64,000 nt of DNA from Clostridiales bacterium (GTDB lineage Bacteria > Bacillota > Clostridia > Oscillospirales > Acutalibacteraceae), in contig DULI01000005.1 in the NCBI GenBank assembly GCA_012840445.1, positions 1 through 64,000 on the forward strand, in the 5' to 3' direction. Each line of letters starts with the position of its first letter. Position 1 is the first letter of the stretch. A model generated the notes under the pieces. The model saw only the letters and a list, made by a program, of their open reading frames with translations. It was not told the DNA's origin and did no database searches. The position numbers and the translations under genes are program-made. Of the stretch, positions 49,960 to 60,232 are shown piece by piece.

Positions 49960-52371
49960 ATGTCTATAGATAAAAATCAAAATACCACTATTCTCCCCGC
50001 GCTGGCCTTACGGGGTCTTGTGCTCTTCCCGGGCATGATGCTCCACTTCGACGCGGGAAGAAAAAAATCGGTAGCGGCGCTTAACTCCGCAATGGAAACC
50101 GACCAGAAAATTTATCTCATCAGTCAAAAAGATGTCCGGATCGACGAACCCAAAGCCGAAGACTTATACACTTTCGGCTGTATCGCAAAAATCCGGCAGA
50201 TTTTAAGGCTTCCCGGCGACGCGGTAAGGGTGCTGGTGGAGGGGATTTGCCGCGCTTCCACCATCTCCATGCTTGAAGAAGAGCCATATTTTGTTGCCGA
50301 AGTGGCCAAATGCGCCGAAAAAAAGCCGCGGCAGAAAGAGGTTTTTATACAGGCCTTAATCCGGCATGTGCGCCAGCTGTTTGAAGAGTACTCAGCGCTG
50401 TCGGCCAAAATACCGCCCGATATTGTCATGACCATCAATTCCGCCGAAAACCCGGGCTATCTTGCCGACTTTATCGCCTCAAACCTGCCGCTGCCGTTGG
50501 AGGACCGGCAGAATATAATCGAGGAACTCAACCCCATAAAGCGGCTTGAATACGTGGCCACGCTGCTTGAGCGGGAGTGCGAGATTTTAAACCTTGATGC
50601 CGAAATCTCCGAAAAGGTTAGAAAAAGAATAGACGAAAACCAGCGCGAATATTACCTGCGCGAGCAGATGAAGGTTATCAGCAGCGAACTTAACAACGAA
50701 AGCCCCGAAGACGAGGAAGAGGAATACAACCAGAAAATAAGAACCCTCAAAGCACCGGAGGATGTCAAGAACAAACTCTTTAAAGAGGTGGAAAAACTAT
50801 ATCGCATGCCCTCCGGCTCCCACGAGGCAACAGTAACCCGCAACTACCTTGACACCTGCCTGGAACTGCCCTGGGGCAAATATACTAAGGATAAGATTAA
50901 CATCGACGCCGCCCAGAAAATCCTTGATAAAGACCACTACGGACTTACCAAGGTAAAACAAAGAATACTGGAGCTTTTGGCAGTACATAGCCTTGCGGGC
51001 AACGTTTCGGGCCAGATAGTCTGCCTGCTTGGCCCTCCCGGCGTGGGCAAGACCTCAATTGCCCGGTCAATTGCCAAATGCATGGGCAGGAAATTCGCAA
51101 GGATATCTTTGGGCGGCCTGCACGACGAGGCAGAAATCAGGGGGCATCGCAAAACTTACATAGGAGCCATGCCGGGCAGGATAATCACTGCCATAAAACA
51201 GGCCGGAAGCAGCAATCCAGTAATACTGCTTGACGAAATAGATAAACTGGGTTCCGACTACAAAGGCGACCCGTCATATGCCCTGCTTGAAGTGCTGGAT
51301 TCGGAGCAAAACAGCACCTTCCGTGACAACTACCTTGAAGTACCGTTTGATTTAAGCAAGGTGCTGTTTATTACCACCGCAAACACCATCGAAACCATAC
51401 CGGCACCTCTGCGCGACCGCATGGAGATTATAACCCTTTCAAGTTACACAAGAGAGGATAAATTTAATATTGCCAAAAACCACCTGATAAGCAAGCAGCT
51501 GAAAAAGCACGGGCTTAAAGCCTCCAACTGCAAAATCACCGACGACGCAATATACAGCCTTATAGACTACTACACCCGCGAGGCAGGCGTACGTAAACTG
51601 GAGCACGAAATCGCCTCATTATGCCGAAAGGCCGCAAAGCAGATAATCGCTGGCGAAAAGAAAAAGGTGGTAATAGAGGGCAAGGACTTGCAGGAGTTGC
51701 TCGGCCCCAGAAGATACAAGCCAGAGCAGATTTTAGTGCGCGATGAGGTTGGCGTGGTAAACGGCCTTGCTTGGACCTCTGTGGGCGGGGAACTTATGCA
51801 GCTTGAGGTGGCAGTGCTCGAGGGCACCGGAAAAATTGAGATTACCGGCTCCTTCGGCGATGTCATGAAGGAATCGGCCCGCACCGCAGTAAGCTATGTC
51901 AGAAGCCGCGCACGCGAATTCGGGATTGACCCCAACTTTTACAAAACAAAAGATATACATATCCACGCCACCGAAGCGGCAATACCCAAAGACGGGCCTT
52001 CAGCAGGGGTGACCATCACCACTGCGCTAATCTCTGCGCTTACCCAAAACCCGGTACTGCGGGATGTAGCCATGACGGGTGAAATCACCCTGCTGGGCCG
52101 TGTGCTGCCAATTGGCGGGCTTAAAGAAAAAACGATGGCGGCATACCGTGCAGGCATAAAGACCGTATTCATTCCAAAGGACAACGAGCCGGACCTTTCA
52201 GAAATTGACCCGCTTGTAAAGCAAAAGGTCAACTTTATTGCGGTTGACAATGTCTCGCAAATACTTAAAACGGCTCTGGTTTACCCGGTTAATTCAAAAA
52301 AAATACAGGGCGAAATTATTCCGCCAATGCAGAATGTCAATAATAACGAGGTAAAGGTCATAAGCCAGTAG
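49960..52371 (+). CDS. lon: ATP-dependent Lon protease
   Basis: 803 residues, LonA layout: N-terminal substrate-binding LON domain (about 10-205), helical linker, AAA+ module with Walker [10 protein letters not shown] near 358 and Walker B ILLDEID, and C-terminal Ser-Lys protease domain with Ser in KDGPSAGVT near 678 and GGLKEK before the catalytic Lys. Degrades damaged and regulatory proteins. RBS CGGAGGT. Probably heads a lon-engB unit. Confidence 0.97.
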   Translation: MSIDKNQNTTILPALALRGLVLFPGMMLHFDAGRKKSVAALNSAMETDQKIYLISQKDVRIDEPKAEDLYTFGCIAKIRQILRLPGDAVRVLVEGICRASTISMLEEEPYFVAEVAKCAEKKPRQKEVFIQALIRHVRQLFEEYSALSAKIPPDIVMTINSAENPGYLADFIASNLPLPLEDRQNIIEELNPIKRLEYVATLLERECEILNLDAEISEKVRKRIDENQREYYLREQMKVISSELNNESPEDEEEEYNQKIRTLKAPEDVKNKLFKEVEKLYRMPSGSHEATVTRNYLDTCLELPWGKYTKDKINIDAAQKILDKDHYGLTKVKQRILELLAVHSLAGNVSGQIVCLLGPPGVGKTSIARSIAKCMGRKFARISLGGLHDEAEIRGHRKTYIGAMPGRIITAIKQAGSSNPVILLDEIDKLGSDYKGDPSYALLEVLDSEQNSTFRDNYLEVPFDLSKVLFITTANTIETIPAPLRDRMEIITLSSYTREDKFNIAKNHLISKQLKKHGLKASNCKITDDAIYSLIDYYTREAGVRKLEHEIASLCRKAAKQIIAGEKKKVVIEGKDLQELLGPRRYKPEQILVRDEVGVVNGLAWTSVGGELMQLEVAVLEGTGKIEITGSFGDVMKESARTAVSYVRSRAREFGIDPNFYKTKDIHIHATEAAIPKDGPSAGVTITTALISALTQNPVLRDVAMTGEITLLGRVLPIGGLKEKTMAAYRAGIKTVFIPKDNEPDLSEIDPLVKQKVNFIAVDNVSQILKTALVYPVNSKKIQGEIIPPMQNVNNNEVKVISQ

Positions 52372-52386
52372 CAACGGAGTTGACTT

Positions 52387-52965
52387 ATGGACTACAGTAA
52401 GGTTGTGTTTGAATTAGCGGCAAAACTGCCAGAGCAGTTGCCAAAGTCTACTTTGCCCGAAATCTGCTTTTCGGGCAGGTCCAATGTGGGTAAATCCTCT
52501 TTAATAAACAAAATTTTAAACCGCAAAGGCCTTGCCCGGGTCAGCACAAAACCCGGCAAAACCAACACAATTAACTTCTACCGGCTGGGCCTTTTGCGCC
52601 TTGCAGACCTGCCGGGGTACGGGTTTGCCAAAGTATCAAAATCCGAAAAGCAGGCTTGGGCAAACCTGCTTGAGCATTATTTTACCTCAGGGCGCAACAT
52701 AAAGCTTGTAATCCAGCTAATAGACATGCGCCACCCGCCCACCGGCCAGGATTTGGACATGCTTAAATTCCTAAAGCAGTCGGGATTAAACTTTATTGTA
52801 GCCCTGACAAAAAGCGATAAGCTGAACAAAACCCAGCGGGAACAAAGGCTTTTGGCACTCAAACAGGAGATTGGGTTTTTAGACAATATACCCATAATAC
52901 CCTTTTCGGCCGTAACCGGCGAGGGGGTCCTGGAAATCAGGAAACTAATTGAATCAATAGAGTAA
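52387..52965 (+). CDS. engB: Ribosome-biogenesis GTPase EngB (YsxC/YihA)
   Basis: 192 residues with G1 GRSNVGKSSL near 31, G3 DLPGYGFAKVS, G4 TKSDKL and G5 near SAVTGEG. Needed for large-subunit assembly. Starts 15 bases after lon, an arrangement common in Bacillota (lon-ysxC). Confidence 0.96.
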   Translation: MDYSKVVFELAAKLPEQLPKSTLPEICFSGRSNVGKSSLINKILNRKGLARVSTKPGKTNTINFYRLGLLRLADLPGYGFAKVSKSEKQAWANLLEHYFTSGRNIKLVIQLIDMRHPPTGQDLDMLKFLKQSGLNFIVALTKSDKLNKTQREQRLLALKQEIGFLDNIPIIPFSAVTGEGVLEIRKLIESIE

Positions 52966-53005
52966 TTTTGACACATTTTTTGTATGGGATGTAAAGGGTG
53001 TTTTT

Positions 53006-54301
53006 ATGATAAGCAAATGTCTGTCAGTAAATGAACAGGGAAATCTTACAATCGGCGGCGCCGACACCGTCCAGCTTGCCCGCAAATACGGAACCCCTCT
53101 TATCGTGTACGATGAGGAAACGATAAGAAACAACTGCCGTATGTTCAGGACCTCAATAGAAAAGCATTGCAGCTCAGGGGGTCTTGCGCTGTATGCCAGC
53201 AAAGCCTTTTCCTGCAGGGAGATATACCGCATAATTAATCAGGAGGGATTGGGCGCCGACGTTGTTTCGGGCGGCGAACTTTACACTGCCCTAAGCGCCG
53301 GTTTTCCCGCGGAAAAAATCTTTTTCCACGGTAACAACAAAACAGAAGCCGAACTGCAATTTGCCCTTAAAAACAATGTAGGCAGGATTGTGGTGGACAA
53401 CCTTGAAGAGTTAAAGCTGTTAAACAACATAGCAAAAGAGCTTGTCCGTACTGCCAAGATCCTTTTAAGAATTAAGCCCGGAATAGACGCCCACACCCAC
53501 GAATTCATCAAAACCGGGCAGATAGACTCAAAATTCGGCTTTGCCCTCGAAACCGGAGAGGCGTTTACGGCAGTAAATACGGCAGCGGGCTTTTCAAACC
53601 TTGAGCTTACAGGGCTTCACTGCCACATCGGTTCTCAGATATTCGACATCGAGCCCTTCTGCCTTGCAGCAAAGGTCATGACCTCCTTCATTGCCGAAAT
53701 AAAACAGAAACTGGGTCTTGTCATTTCCGAACTCAACCTTGGCGGAGGGTACGGCATTAAATACCTTGGCAGCGACAATCCCAAGGAATATCCCGAATTT
53801 ATAGAGTGCGTAGCCAAAACGGTCGAGGCCTCCTGCGGCGAGCTTTCAATTGACGTCCCCAAACTCTTCTTTGAGCCCGGCCGCTCGATTGTGGGGCCAG
53901 CCGCCATCACGCTTTATACCGCAGGTTCGGTAAAAACCATACCCGGTATCCGCACCTATGTTTCAGTAGACGGCGGAATGACCGATAACCCGCGCTACGC
54001 TTTGTATAAGTCACCTTACGAAATAGTGGTAGCCAACAAGGCGGACAAGCCCCGCGATTTTGTTGCCACCATTGCCGGAAAATGCTGCGAAAGCGGCGAT
54101 CTTCTACAGGAAAACGCGCCGATACAAAACCCGGAGCCGGGAGATATTATAGCCGTGCTGGCAACAGGAGCGTATAACTACTCAATGGCAAGCAACTATA
54201 ACCGAATTCCGCGGCCGGCCGTTGTCATGGTAAATTGCGGCGAAGACCGGCTGATAATCAAACGCGAAACCTACGAGGATTTGGTCCGCAACGACATTTG
54301 A
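53006..54301 (+). CDS. lysA: Diaminopimelate decarboxylase
   Basis: meso-DAP to lysine. A 431-residue fold type III PLP enzyme. PLP Lys in LYASKAFSC near 66, GLHCHIGSQIFD near 210, the phosphate loop LNLGGGYGIKY near 250, and substrate/PLP residues EPGRSIV and CCESGDLL. The upstream lysine steps dapF-dapL are about 18 kb away in the amidotransferase run. Confidence 0.96.
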   Translation: MISKCLSVNEQGNLTIGGADTVQLARKYGTPLIVYDEETIRNNCRMFRTSIEKHCSSGGLALYASKAFSCREIYRIINQEGLGADVVSGGELYTALSAGFPAEKIFFHGNNKTEAELQFALKNNVGRIVVDNLEELKLLNNIAKELVRTAKILLRIKPGIDAHTHEFIKTGQIDSKFGFALETGEAFTAVNTAAGFSNLELTGLHCHIGSQIFDIEPFCLAAKVMTSFIAEIKQKLGLVISELNLGGGYGIKYLGSDNPKEYPEFIECVAKTVEASCGELSIDVPKLFFEPGRSIVGPAAITLYTAGSVKTIPGIRTYVSVDGGMTDNPRYALYKSPYEIVVANKADKPRDFVATIAGKCCESGDLLQENAPIQNPEPGDIIAVLATGAYNYSMASNYNRIPRPAVVMVNCGEDRLIIKRETYEDLVRNDI

Positions 54302-54314
54302 ATCCAATCCCTGG

Positions 54315-54343
54315 TTGTAAATTTTTGAGTTTTACACTATAAT
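54315..54343 (+). promoter_or_regulatory. Promoter of the DUF368 gene
   Basis: TTGTAA (54315-54320), 17-base spacer, TATAAT (54338-54343). Confidence 0.7.
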
Positions 54344-54376
54344 AGCTTTGTTATAATTTTAACTGCGAGTGTTGTT

Positions 54377-55201
54377 ATGGATTTTATAATTAAATTCATT
54401 CAGGGTATGATCATCGGTGTCGGCAGCATTATGCCCGGCGTCAGCGGCGGCACCATGGCCGTGGTTTTTGGGCTTTTCGAAAAAATAATGGACGCCATCG
54501 CCACCGGGTTTAGGGATTTAAAAAATAAAATAATCTTTTTCGCCCCCTTGGGCCTTGGCGCGTGCGTAGGCGTAGTTTTATTCAGCAAACTGGTAAAATA
54601 CCTGTTTGAATACCACTCCTTTCAAACCAAATATGCATTTATAGGGCTTATGATAGGTACTCTGCCTTCGGTTGTAAAGGATTGCAACAAAAAAGGTTTT
54701 AAGCCCCACTACCTCATCCCCTGTGCCATAACCCTGGCGACCACCATAGCCTTCATTTTCCTTGACAAAGGAGTTTCCGAAGGCGCTGCTTTACAGAGCA
54801 CCCCGCTATTATACATACTGTACGGGGCAATACTCGGGTTTGGCACTATAATACCCGGGATTTCGGCATCCTTCATACTAATATACCTCGGCGCATACCA
54901 GACCATGATTGGCGCCATTTCGGACATTACCAATCTTACCAATCTTGCAAATAATCTCAGAATTTTGATTCCCGCAGGCATTGGATTTGTTTTAAGCATA
55001 GTGCTGTTTGCGAAACTTATAAGTTTCCTGTTTAAAAAGGCATATGGAGTCACATATTACGCAGTTTTGGGATTTGTCATCGGCTCCATCTTCATGATTT
55101 TCCCCGGTATCCGCCTTGACCTTACAGGGCTTTTGGGGCTTGTGCTGCTTTTGGCAGGTTTCTTTGCATCCCTTTATCTGTCGCGTTTTTCTAAAGATTA
55201 A
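54377..55201 (+). CDS. DUF368 (PopT-type) membrane protein
   Basis: 274 residues with about eight membrane helices. The N-terminal GMIIGVGSIMPGVSGGTMAVVFG and a second, internal GFGTIIPGISASFILIYLG repeat mark DUF368. Members (PopT) have been shown to act in undecaprenyl-phosphate translocation, recycling the wall lipid carrier. That function is extended here by family only. Monocistronic with its own promoter and terminator. Confidence 0.9.
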   Translation: MDFIIKFIQGMIIGVGSIMPGVSGGTMAVVFGLFEKIMDAIATGFRDLKNKIIFFAPLGLGACVGVVLFSKLVKYLFEYHSFQTKYAFIGLMIGTLPSVVKDCNKKGFKPHYLIPCAITLATTIAFIFLDKGVSEGAALQSTPLLYILYGAILGFGTIIPGISASFILIYLGAYQTMIGAISDITNLTNLANNLRILIPAGIGFVLSIVLFAKLISFLFKKAYGVTYYAVLGFVIGSIFMIFPGIRLDLTGLLGLVLLLAGFFASLYLSRFSKD

Positions 55202-55211
55202 ATTTATACAG

Positions 55212-55243
55212 GGCCGATGGCAATAACCCATCGGTCATTTTTA
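55212..55243 (+). terminator. Terminator of the DUF368 gene
   Basis: GGCCGATGG (55212-55220) pairs with CCATCGGTC (55228-55236, one G-U), followed by ATTTTTAT. Confidence 0.8.
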
Positions 55244-55250
55244 TAAAATT

Positions 55251-55286
55251 AAAAAGAAGGGGCTAATCGTCCCTTCTTCTTTTTTG
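55251..55286. terminator. Second hairpin, terminator for metH on the minus strand
   Basis: AAGAAGGG (55254-55261) and CCCTTCTT (55271-55278) pair. T-runs lie on both sides, so it can serve the converging metH unit as well. Confidence 0.75.
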
Positions 55287-55311
55287 CAATTAAATTCATT
55301 AAAAGCGCGTT

Positions 55312-57672
55312 CTAGTCGTTTTTGCCGTTAAAAAACTTAACCGCTATCCTAACTCCCGCCTGGGCGTCCTTGGCGTAGTAATCGGCGCCAACCATTTTTG
55401 CGTAATTCTCATTCAGCACCGCACCGCCCACCATAACCTTGCAGTCGGCCCCTGCCTGCCTTAGGGCAGAAATTGTGTCCTTCATGTTTTTAACGGTAGT
55501 GGTCATTAAAGCGCTTAGCCCCACAAGCTTTGCGCCGCTTGTAAGCACCGCGTCCACCACCCGCTGGATTTTCACATCCTTGCCGAGGTCAATAACCTCA
55601 AACCCGTAATTTTCAAGCATAAGCTTTACTATATTCTTGCCAATGTCGTGTATATCTCCCTCAACTGTGGCTAGCACGATTTTGCCCTTCGTCCTGTCAG
55701 CGCTTTTGCTTTGTGACTGCCTTATAACCTCAAAAGCGCTTTGCACCACCTGAGCCGAGCGGATCAGCTGAGGCAGGAAAATCTCGCCCTTTTCATACCG
55801 CCCGCCCACTATATCAAGGGCGGGAATAAAGTGGCTGTCAACTATCTCAATCGGGTCATTGGTCTCAAGCAGCGCTTTAACCTTTTGCACCGCTTCTTCT
55901 TTGAGCCCTTCCAAAATGCAGTCTTTAAGCGTTTTCTCCGTCGTCTTCGGCGCAGGTTTTGGGTTTTCGGCGTTTGAATATTTTTCAATATACAAGGCCG
56001 CGTTTTCATCCTCACCGCTTAAAACCCTGTACGTGTCAACCACCTGCATAATCTCTGATGACAACGGGTTTATAATCGGCGCATCAAGCCCCGCGGATAA
56101 CGCCGCTGCTAAAAACACGCTGTTTATAAGCGGCCGGTTTGGCAGCCCGAAGGAAACGTTGCTGACCCCAAGCACGGTTTTAAGCCCAAGCTGAGACTTT
56201 ACCATTTTTATGGCATTCAGGGTCTCCATTACCTGCTGCTGTTGGGCAGAGGCGGTAAGCACCAGGCAATCTATTAAAATATCTTCCTTTGGAATACCGT
56301 AAAAAATGGCAGTGTCCAGAATCCTCTTTGCGATCTCAAACCGTTCCAATGCGGTTTTTGGAATTCCCTTCTCATCAAGAGTAAGGCCTATAACCAAAGC
56401 GCCGTACTTTTTAGCAATCGGGAAAATCTTGTCCATTACTTCACGCTTACCGTTTACCGAATTTATAATCGGCCTACCGTTGTAGTACCTTACAGCTCCC
56501 TCAATCGCCCGCTCGTCGGAACTGTCTATCTGAAGCGGCAGCGGCACCACGCTCTGCACCTGTTTTACGACAGTCTTAATCATCTCGGCCTCGTCAATTT
56601 CGGGCAACCCCACATTCACATCAAGTATATCGGCACCGGCATTCAGCTGGTCGACTGCCTCCCCGAGGATATAGTCAATCTGATGGCTTCGCAGCGCCTC
56701 CTGCAGCCGTTTTTTGCCTGTGGGGTTAATCCTCTCGCCTATAACGGTAATTTTGCCGCCCAGAATATGCGTCCTGCTTCCTGAACAAACAGCTGTAACC
56801 GTTTTTACGACCGGCTCTTTAGGTTTAATGTTTTTTAAACCTTTATTAATTAATTTAATATACTCAGGCGTAGTGCCACAGCACCCGCCGATAATCTTAA
56901 CGCCCATTCCCGCCATTTTTGAAACCGAGTCAGCGAAGGATTCGGCGTCAACATCAAAAACCGTCCTGCCCTTTTCCTCCCGGGGGATACCCGCGTTTGC
57001 CTGAACTGCCACAGGCACTTTTGAGTATTCAAGCATTGTATTTACAACATCCATCAAATCCTCAGGGCCTAAGGAGCAGTTGGCCCCCACAGCGTCAACA
57101 CCCAAGCCGTTAAGGACAAGGGTTGCAGTCAAAGCGTCTGTTCCCGTAAACGTGCGCCCATCCTTTTGAAAGGACATGGTACAAATTACAGGTAAATCAC
57201 AGTTTTCCTTGGCTGCCAGAACCGCGGCCTTTGCCTCATACAAATCCGACATGGTTTCAATCAGAATTAAATCGACACCGGCCTCAGCCCCCGCCTTTAC
57301 CTGTTCAGCAAACAAATTGTAAGCCTCGTCAAAAGACAGGGTTCCAAGCGACTCTATTAGCTGCCCTATGGGGCCGATATCAAGCGCTACATATTTTGGC
57401 TTTGCGGCTTTGGCGTTCTCCACAGCCTTTTTGATAACCTCCTGCACGCTGTAGCCACTTCCATTTAGTTTCAAGGCATTTGCGCCAAACGTGTTGGTGG
57501 TAACAACATGGCTGCCGGCATTTACATACTCTGTATGTATGTCAATTATAGTCTTGCTGTGGGTAATATTGTAAATTTCGGGAAGTTCTCCCGTTTTAAG
57601 CCCTCTTTGCTGCAGCATTGTGCCCATGGCACCGTCAAAAATCAAAAAATCCCTAATTTCCACATCTTCCAT
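55312..57672 (-). CDS. metH: Cobalamin-dependent methionine synthase, lacking activation domain
   Basis: 786 residues: homocysteine-binding barrel (about 1-285, zinc site ending GGCCGTTPEY), pterin-binding barrel (about 310-560, VIGERINPTGKKRL and DVNVGLPEIDE), cobalamin cap helices (about 590-665), and the Rossmann B12 domain with the His-on motif EGDIHDIGKNI, then GLSALMTT and VGGAV. The fourth, AdoMet-binding reactivation domain is absent and encoded by the overlapping upstream gene. Transfers methyl from methyl-THF to homocysteine. Confidence 0.95.
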   Translation of the reverse strand: MEDVEIRDFLIFDGAMGTMLQQRGLKTGELPEIYNITHSKTIIDIHTEYVNAGSHVVTTNTFGANALKLNGSGYSVQEVIKKAVENAKAAKPKYVALDIGPIGQLIESLGTLSFDEAYNLFAEQVKAGAEAGVDLILIETMSDLYEAKAAVLAAKENCDLPVICTMSFQKDGRTFTGTDALTATLVLNGLGVDAVGANCSLGPEDLMDVVNTMLEYSKVPVAVQANAGIPREEKGRTVFDVDAESFADSVSKMAGMGVKIIGGCCGTTPEYIKLINKGLKNIKPKEPVVKTVTAVCSGSRTHILGGKITVIGERINPTGKKRLQEALRSHQIDYILGEAVDQLNAGADILDVNVGLPEIDEAEMIKTVVKQVQSVVPLPLQIDSSDERAIEGAVRYYNGRPIINSVNGKREVMDKIFPIAKKYGALVIGLTLDEKGIPKTALERFEIAKRILDTAIFYGIPKEDILIDCLVLTASAQQQQVMETLNAIKMVKSQLGLKTVLGVSNVSFGLPNRPLINSVFLAAALSAGLDAPIINPLSSEIMQVVDTYRVLSGEDENAALYIEKYSNAENPKPAPKTTEKTLKDCILEGLKEEAVQKVKALLETNDPIEIVDSHFIPALDIVGGRYEKGEIFLPQLIRSAQVVQSAFEVIRQSQSKSADRTKGKIVLATVEGDIHDIGKNIVKLMLENYGFEVIDLGKDVKIQRVVDAVLTSGAKLVGLSALMTTTVKNMKDTISALRQAGADCKVMVGGAVLNENYAKMVGADYYAKDAQAGVRIAVKFFNGKND

Positions 57673-58312
57673 CCTTTCTAAAGCCGCAGCTTTCGGCTAA
57701 ATTGCAGTTTTCGCATCTTGATTCTTCAATATTTTCACGGCTGCTTTCATTCAATCCTATAATAGCGGTAACCGACTTGCGGGGGATTAAAATACTGTTC
57801 TGGCTGCAATGCAGCCCTATTTTTCTTGCGGTATCCAAAACACGGATAAACTCCGACTGGATTTCAATCGGCAAATCCCCATAGCCGGGGCTGAACCTGT
57901 CAGTTATATTAAAGCCCAGATTTTCAGCTTCTTCCCTTATTTTCTCCTGGCATTCGTCACACACCGCTTCTATCATCGCAGTGGCACAGGCGTCAAGTAT
58001 CAGCGATCTGCCGATATCCTTTACTAAGTAAAAATTAATCAACCTGTCCATTTCAATTCCAAGGGTTGCCGCCATAAGCGCAGCCTTACTGCAGCCCGAC
58101 AGGTGCTTTTTAATATCCTGCCCCGGCAGCTTTAACCCGTCAACCAAAACACCCGATTCTTTAAAAGAAAGCCCGCATATTCTGTAAAAATATCTCGGCT
58201 TTGCCTTTCCCTCGCACTCTTTAATGCACTCGTCCACAAGGCGCTCAGTTTCAGGGTCGGCTTTGCCCTTTATTCTCAAATATCTTATTACCTCGTCCTT
58301 GTCAATCAACAC
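57653..58312 (-). CDS. Stand-alone MetH reactivation-like protein
   Basis: 219 residues resembling the C-terminal activation domain of MetH. LDACATAMIEAVCDECQEKI and RFSPGYGDLPIEIQSEFIRV fit the AdoMet-binding segment, and IPRKSVTAIIGL follows. A cysteine cluster (CENCNLAESCGFRKDGRC) ends the protein. It overlaps metH by 20 bases and follows metF by 4, so it is inferred to supply reductive methylation of MetH in trans. Confidence 0.85.
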   Translation of the reverse strand: MLIDKDEVIRYLRIKGKADPETERLVDECIKECEGKAKPRYFYRICGLSFKESGVLVDGLKLPGQDIKKHLSGCSKAALMAATLGIEMDRLINFYLVKDIGRSLILDACATAMIEAVCDECQEKIREEAENLGFNITDRFSPGYGDLPIEIQSEFIRVLDTARKIGLHCSQNSILIPRKSVTAIIGLNESSRENIEESRCENCNLAESCGFRKDGRCGN

Positions 58313-58316
58313 GCTT

Positions 58317-59186
58317 TCACCGCCTGTTTATCGCTGCAATGCTCCGTTTTGCAATTTCAGGGCGGTTCATCGTGTAGATATGTACCCCGTCGACACCGTT
58401 GTCTATAAGGTCATTAATCTGCCTGCAGGAATACTCTATCCCTGCGTCTATCAGGCCCTCGGGGTCGTGCTCGTACCTGTTTAAAATCTTGACAATTGCG
58501 GCAGGCAGCGACGCACCACACATGAATATCATTTTCTGAATCTGGCTTTTGCTTAAAATCGGCATAATTCCGGCTGAAATGGGGATATTAACCCCCTTTT
58601 TCAAAGCCATTTCATAAAACCTGTAAAATAACTCATTGTCAAAAAATAGCTGGGTTATTAAAAACTTCGCGCCCGCCTCCACTTTAAGCTTTAGATGCTC
58701 AATATCCTTTTCCAAGCTCTCGCACTCAATATGACCCTCGGGGTATGCTGCGGCGCCAATGCAAATCTCAGGGTAATTGCCGCTAATTTCAGCAATTAGG
58801 TCCCTTGCAAACCTGAAATCCCCCGGCAAATCACGGGGATCCAGGCCTTCGGGAATATCCCCGCGAAGCCCCAGGATGTTTTGTATGTTGTTTTGCTTCA
58901 AATTCTCAACAAAACTTGCCACCTGCGCCCTGTCCAATCTTATGCAGGTCATGTGCGCCAGCGCTTCTATGCCGTATTTATTTTTCACGGCCGAGGCAAT
59001 TTCAGCCGTTTTCTCGCTCGTCCCCACCCCGCCGGCACTGTATGTAACGCTGATAAAATCAGGCTTTAACGCGCTTAACTCCTCTATGGTATTGTATATG
59101 GATTCAACAGGATTGTCTTTCTTTGGCGGGAATATTTCAAGGGACACAACCGGTTTTTTGGACCTGTAAAACTCACTGATAAACAT
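58317..59186 (-). CDS. metF: 5,10-methylenetetrahydrofolate reductase
   Basis: A 289-residue flavoprotein barrel reducing methylene-THF to methyl-THF, the methyl donor of MetH. Motifs: SLEIFPPKKD at the N-terminus, SVTYSAGG near 47, ALAHMTC, NILGLRGDIP and GAKFLITQLFFDN. First gene of a metF-activation-metH operon. No SAM riboswitch is visible in the 120-base upstream gap. Confidence 0.95.
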   Translation of the reverse strand: MFISEFYRSKKPVVSLEIFPPKKDNPVESIYNTIEELSALKPDFISVTYSAGGVGTSEKTAEIASAVKNKYGIEALAHMTCIRLDRAQVASFVENLKQNNIQNILGLRGDIPEGLDPRDLPGDFRFARDLIAEISGNYPEICIGAAAYPEGHIECESLEKDIEHLKLKVEAGAKFLITQLFFDNELFYRFYEMALKKGVNIPISAGIMPILSKSQIQKMIFMCGASLPAAIVKILNRYEHDPEGLIDAGIEYSCRQINDLIDNGVDGVHIYTMNRPEIAKRSIAAINRR

Positions 59187-59273
59187 AGCCTTACTTCCCG
59201 TTTAGTTTTTTAGATATTATATAACAAAAACCCAATTTAATCAAATTTTTCCTGCATCAGTTGAAATATAAAA

Positions 59274-59304
59274 AAATCCAACCGCTTTGATACGGTTGGA
59301 TTTT
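59274..59304 (-). terminator. Terminator of nadA
   Basis: AAATCCAACCG and CGGTTGGATTT pair perfectly; on the minus strand a T-run follows. Confidence 0.88.
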
Positions 59305-59306
59305 GT

Positions 59307-60227
59307 TTATCCGCCGAGTCTTATCATTTCATCTATGCATCTGCGGGCCTTTTTGATTGTATCCTCGTCCATTTCAATCACAAGCCCGCCCTCGCCCGTC
59401 ATTGCCTTGTAAACATCAACAAGGCTTGTAATCCTCATGTTGGGGCATATAAGCTTTTGGGAAAGCAGATAAAAGTTTTTCTCGGGCATCTCAAAAGCCA
59501 GAACCTCTGCAATATTAAGCTCGGTGCCTATAATAAACTCCTTTGCGTCCGACTTTCTGGCATACTCCATAATGCCCGATGTGGACCCCACATAGTCAGC
59601 CATTTCCACAACCTTCGGGTCGCACTCGGGGTGTACAAGCAGCAGCGCGTCTTTATGCAGCTCCCTTGCCTTTTTCACATCGTTGACATCCACCACCGCG
59701 TGTATGGGGCAGCAGCCCTGGAACAGCTGTATATTTTTTGATTTCACCTTGCTTTGCACATATGCCCCCAGGTTTCGGTCAGGCAAAAACAGGATATTAT
59801 CGTTTTCTATTCGCTCCACAATCCTTACCGCCGAAGAAGAGGTAACGCACACATCGCAGACCGTTTTGGTGGCTGCTGTGGTGTTTATATAGCAGACAAC
59901 GGTATACCCGGGATTGTGCTTTTTAAAATATTCTACGAACTCGGGTTCTATCTGGTTGGCCATGTTGCAGCCGGCCTCCGGGTTTGCCAGAATCACCTTT
60001 TTATGAGGGGAAAGCAGCTTTACGGTCTCGGCCATAAAGTGCACGCCGCACATCAATATAGTGTCATGCGGCGCCTTGGTGGCCGAAACGCTTAGCGCAT
60101 ACGAATCCCCCGTATAATCGGCAACCTCAAGTATCTCTTTGGACTGGTAGCTGTGGGCCAGAATCGTAATTCCCTTTTCCTTTTTAAGTTTAATTATTTT
60201 ATCCTGAAGTTCTCTAACCCTATCCAT
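59307..60227 (-). CDS. nadA: Quinolinate synthase
   Basis: Condenses iminoaspartate and DHAP to quinolinate for NAD. 306 residues with three repeated-domain cysteines suited to the [4Fe-4S] cluster: MCGVHFMAE near 80, CDVCVTSSSA near 168 and CPNMRITS near 260. HPEC and YVGSTSGI are further family motifs. nadB and nadC are not in the window; nadE is at 34767. Starts 5 bases after the mnmA stop. Confidence 0.95.
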   Translation of the reverse strand: MDRVRELQDKIIKLKKEKGITILAHSYQSKEILEVADYTGDSYALSVSATKAPHDTILMCGVHFMAETVKLLSPHKKVILANPEAGCNMANQIEPEFVEYFKKHNPGYTVVCYINTTAATKTVCDVCVTSSSAVRIVERIENDNILFLPDRNLGAYVQSKVKSKNIQLFQGCCPIHAVVDVNDVKKARELHKDALLLVHPECDPKVVEMADYVGSTSGIMEYARKSDAKEFIIGTELNIAEVLAFEMPEKNFYLLSQKLICPNMRITSLVDVYKAMTGEGGLVIEMDEDTIKKARRCIDEMIRLGG

Positions 60228-60232
60228 ATCAT

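Noticed and set aside
59187..59306. SAM or cobalamin riboswitch upstream of metF
   Set aside because: The gap is about 120 bases, AT-rich, mostly taken by the nadA terminator, with no conserved core visible.
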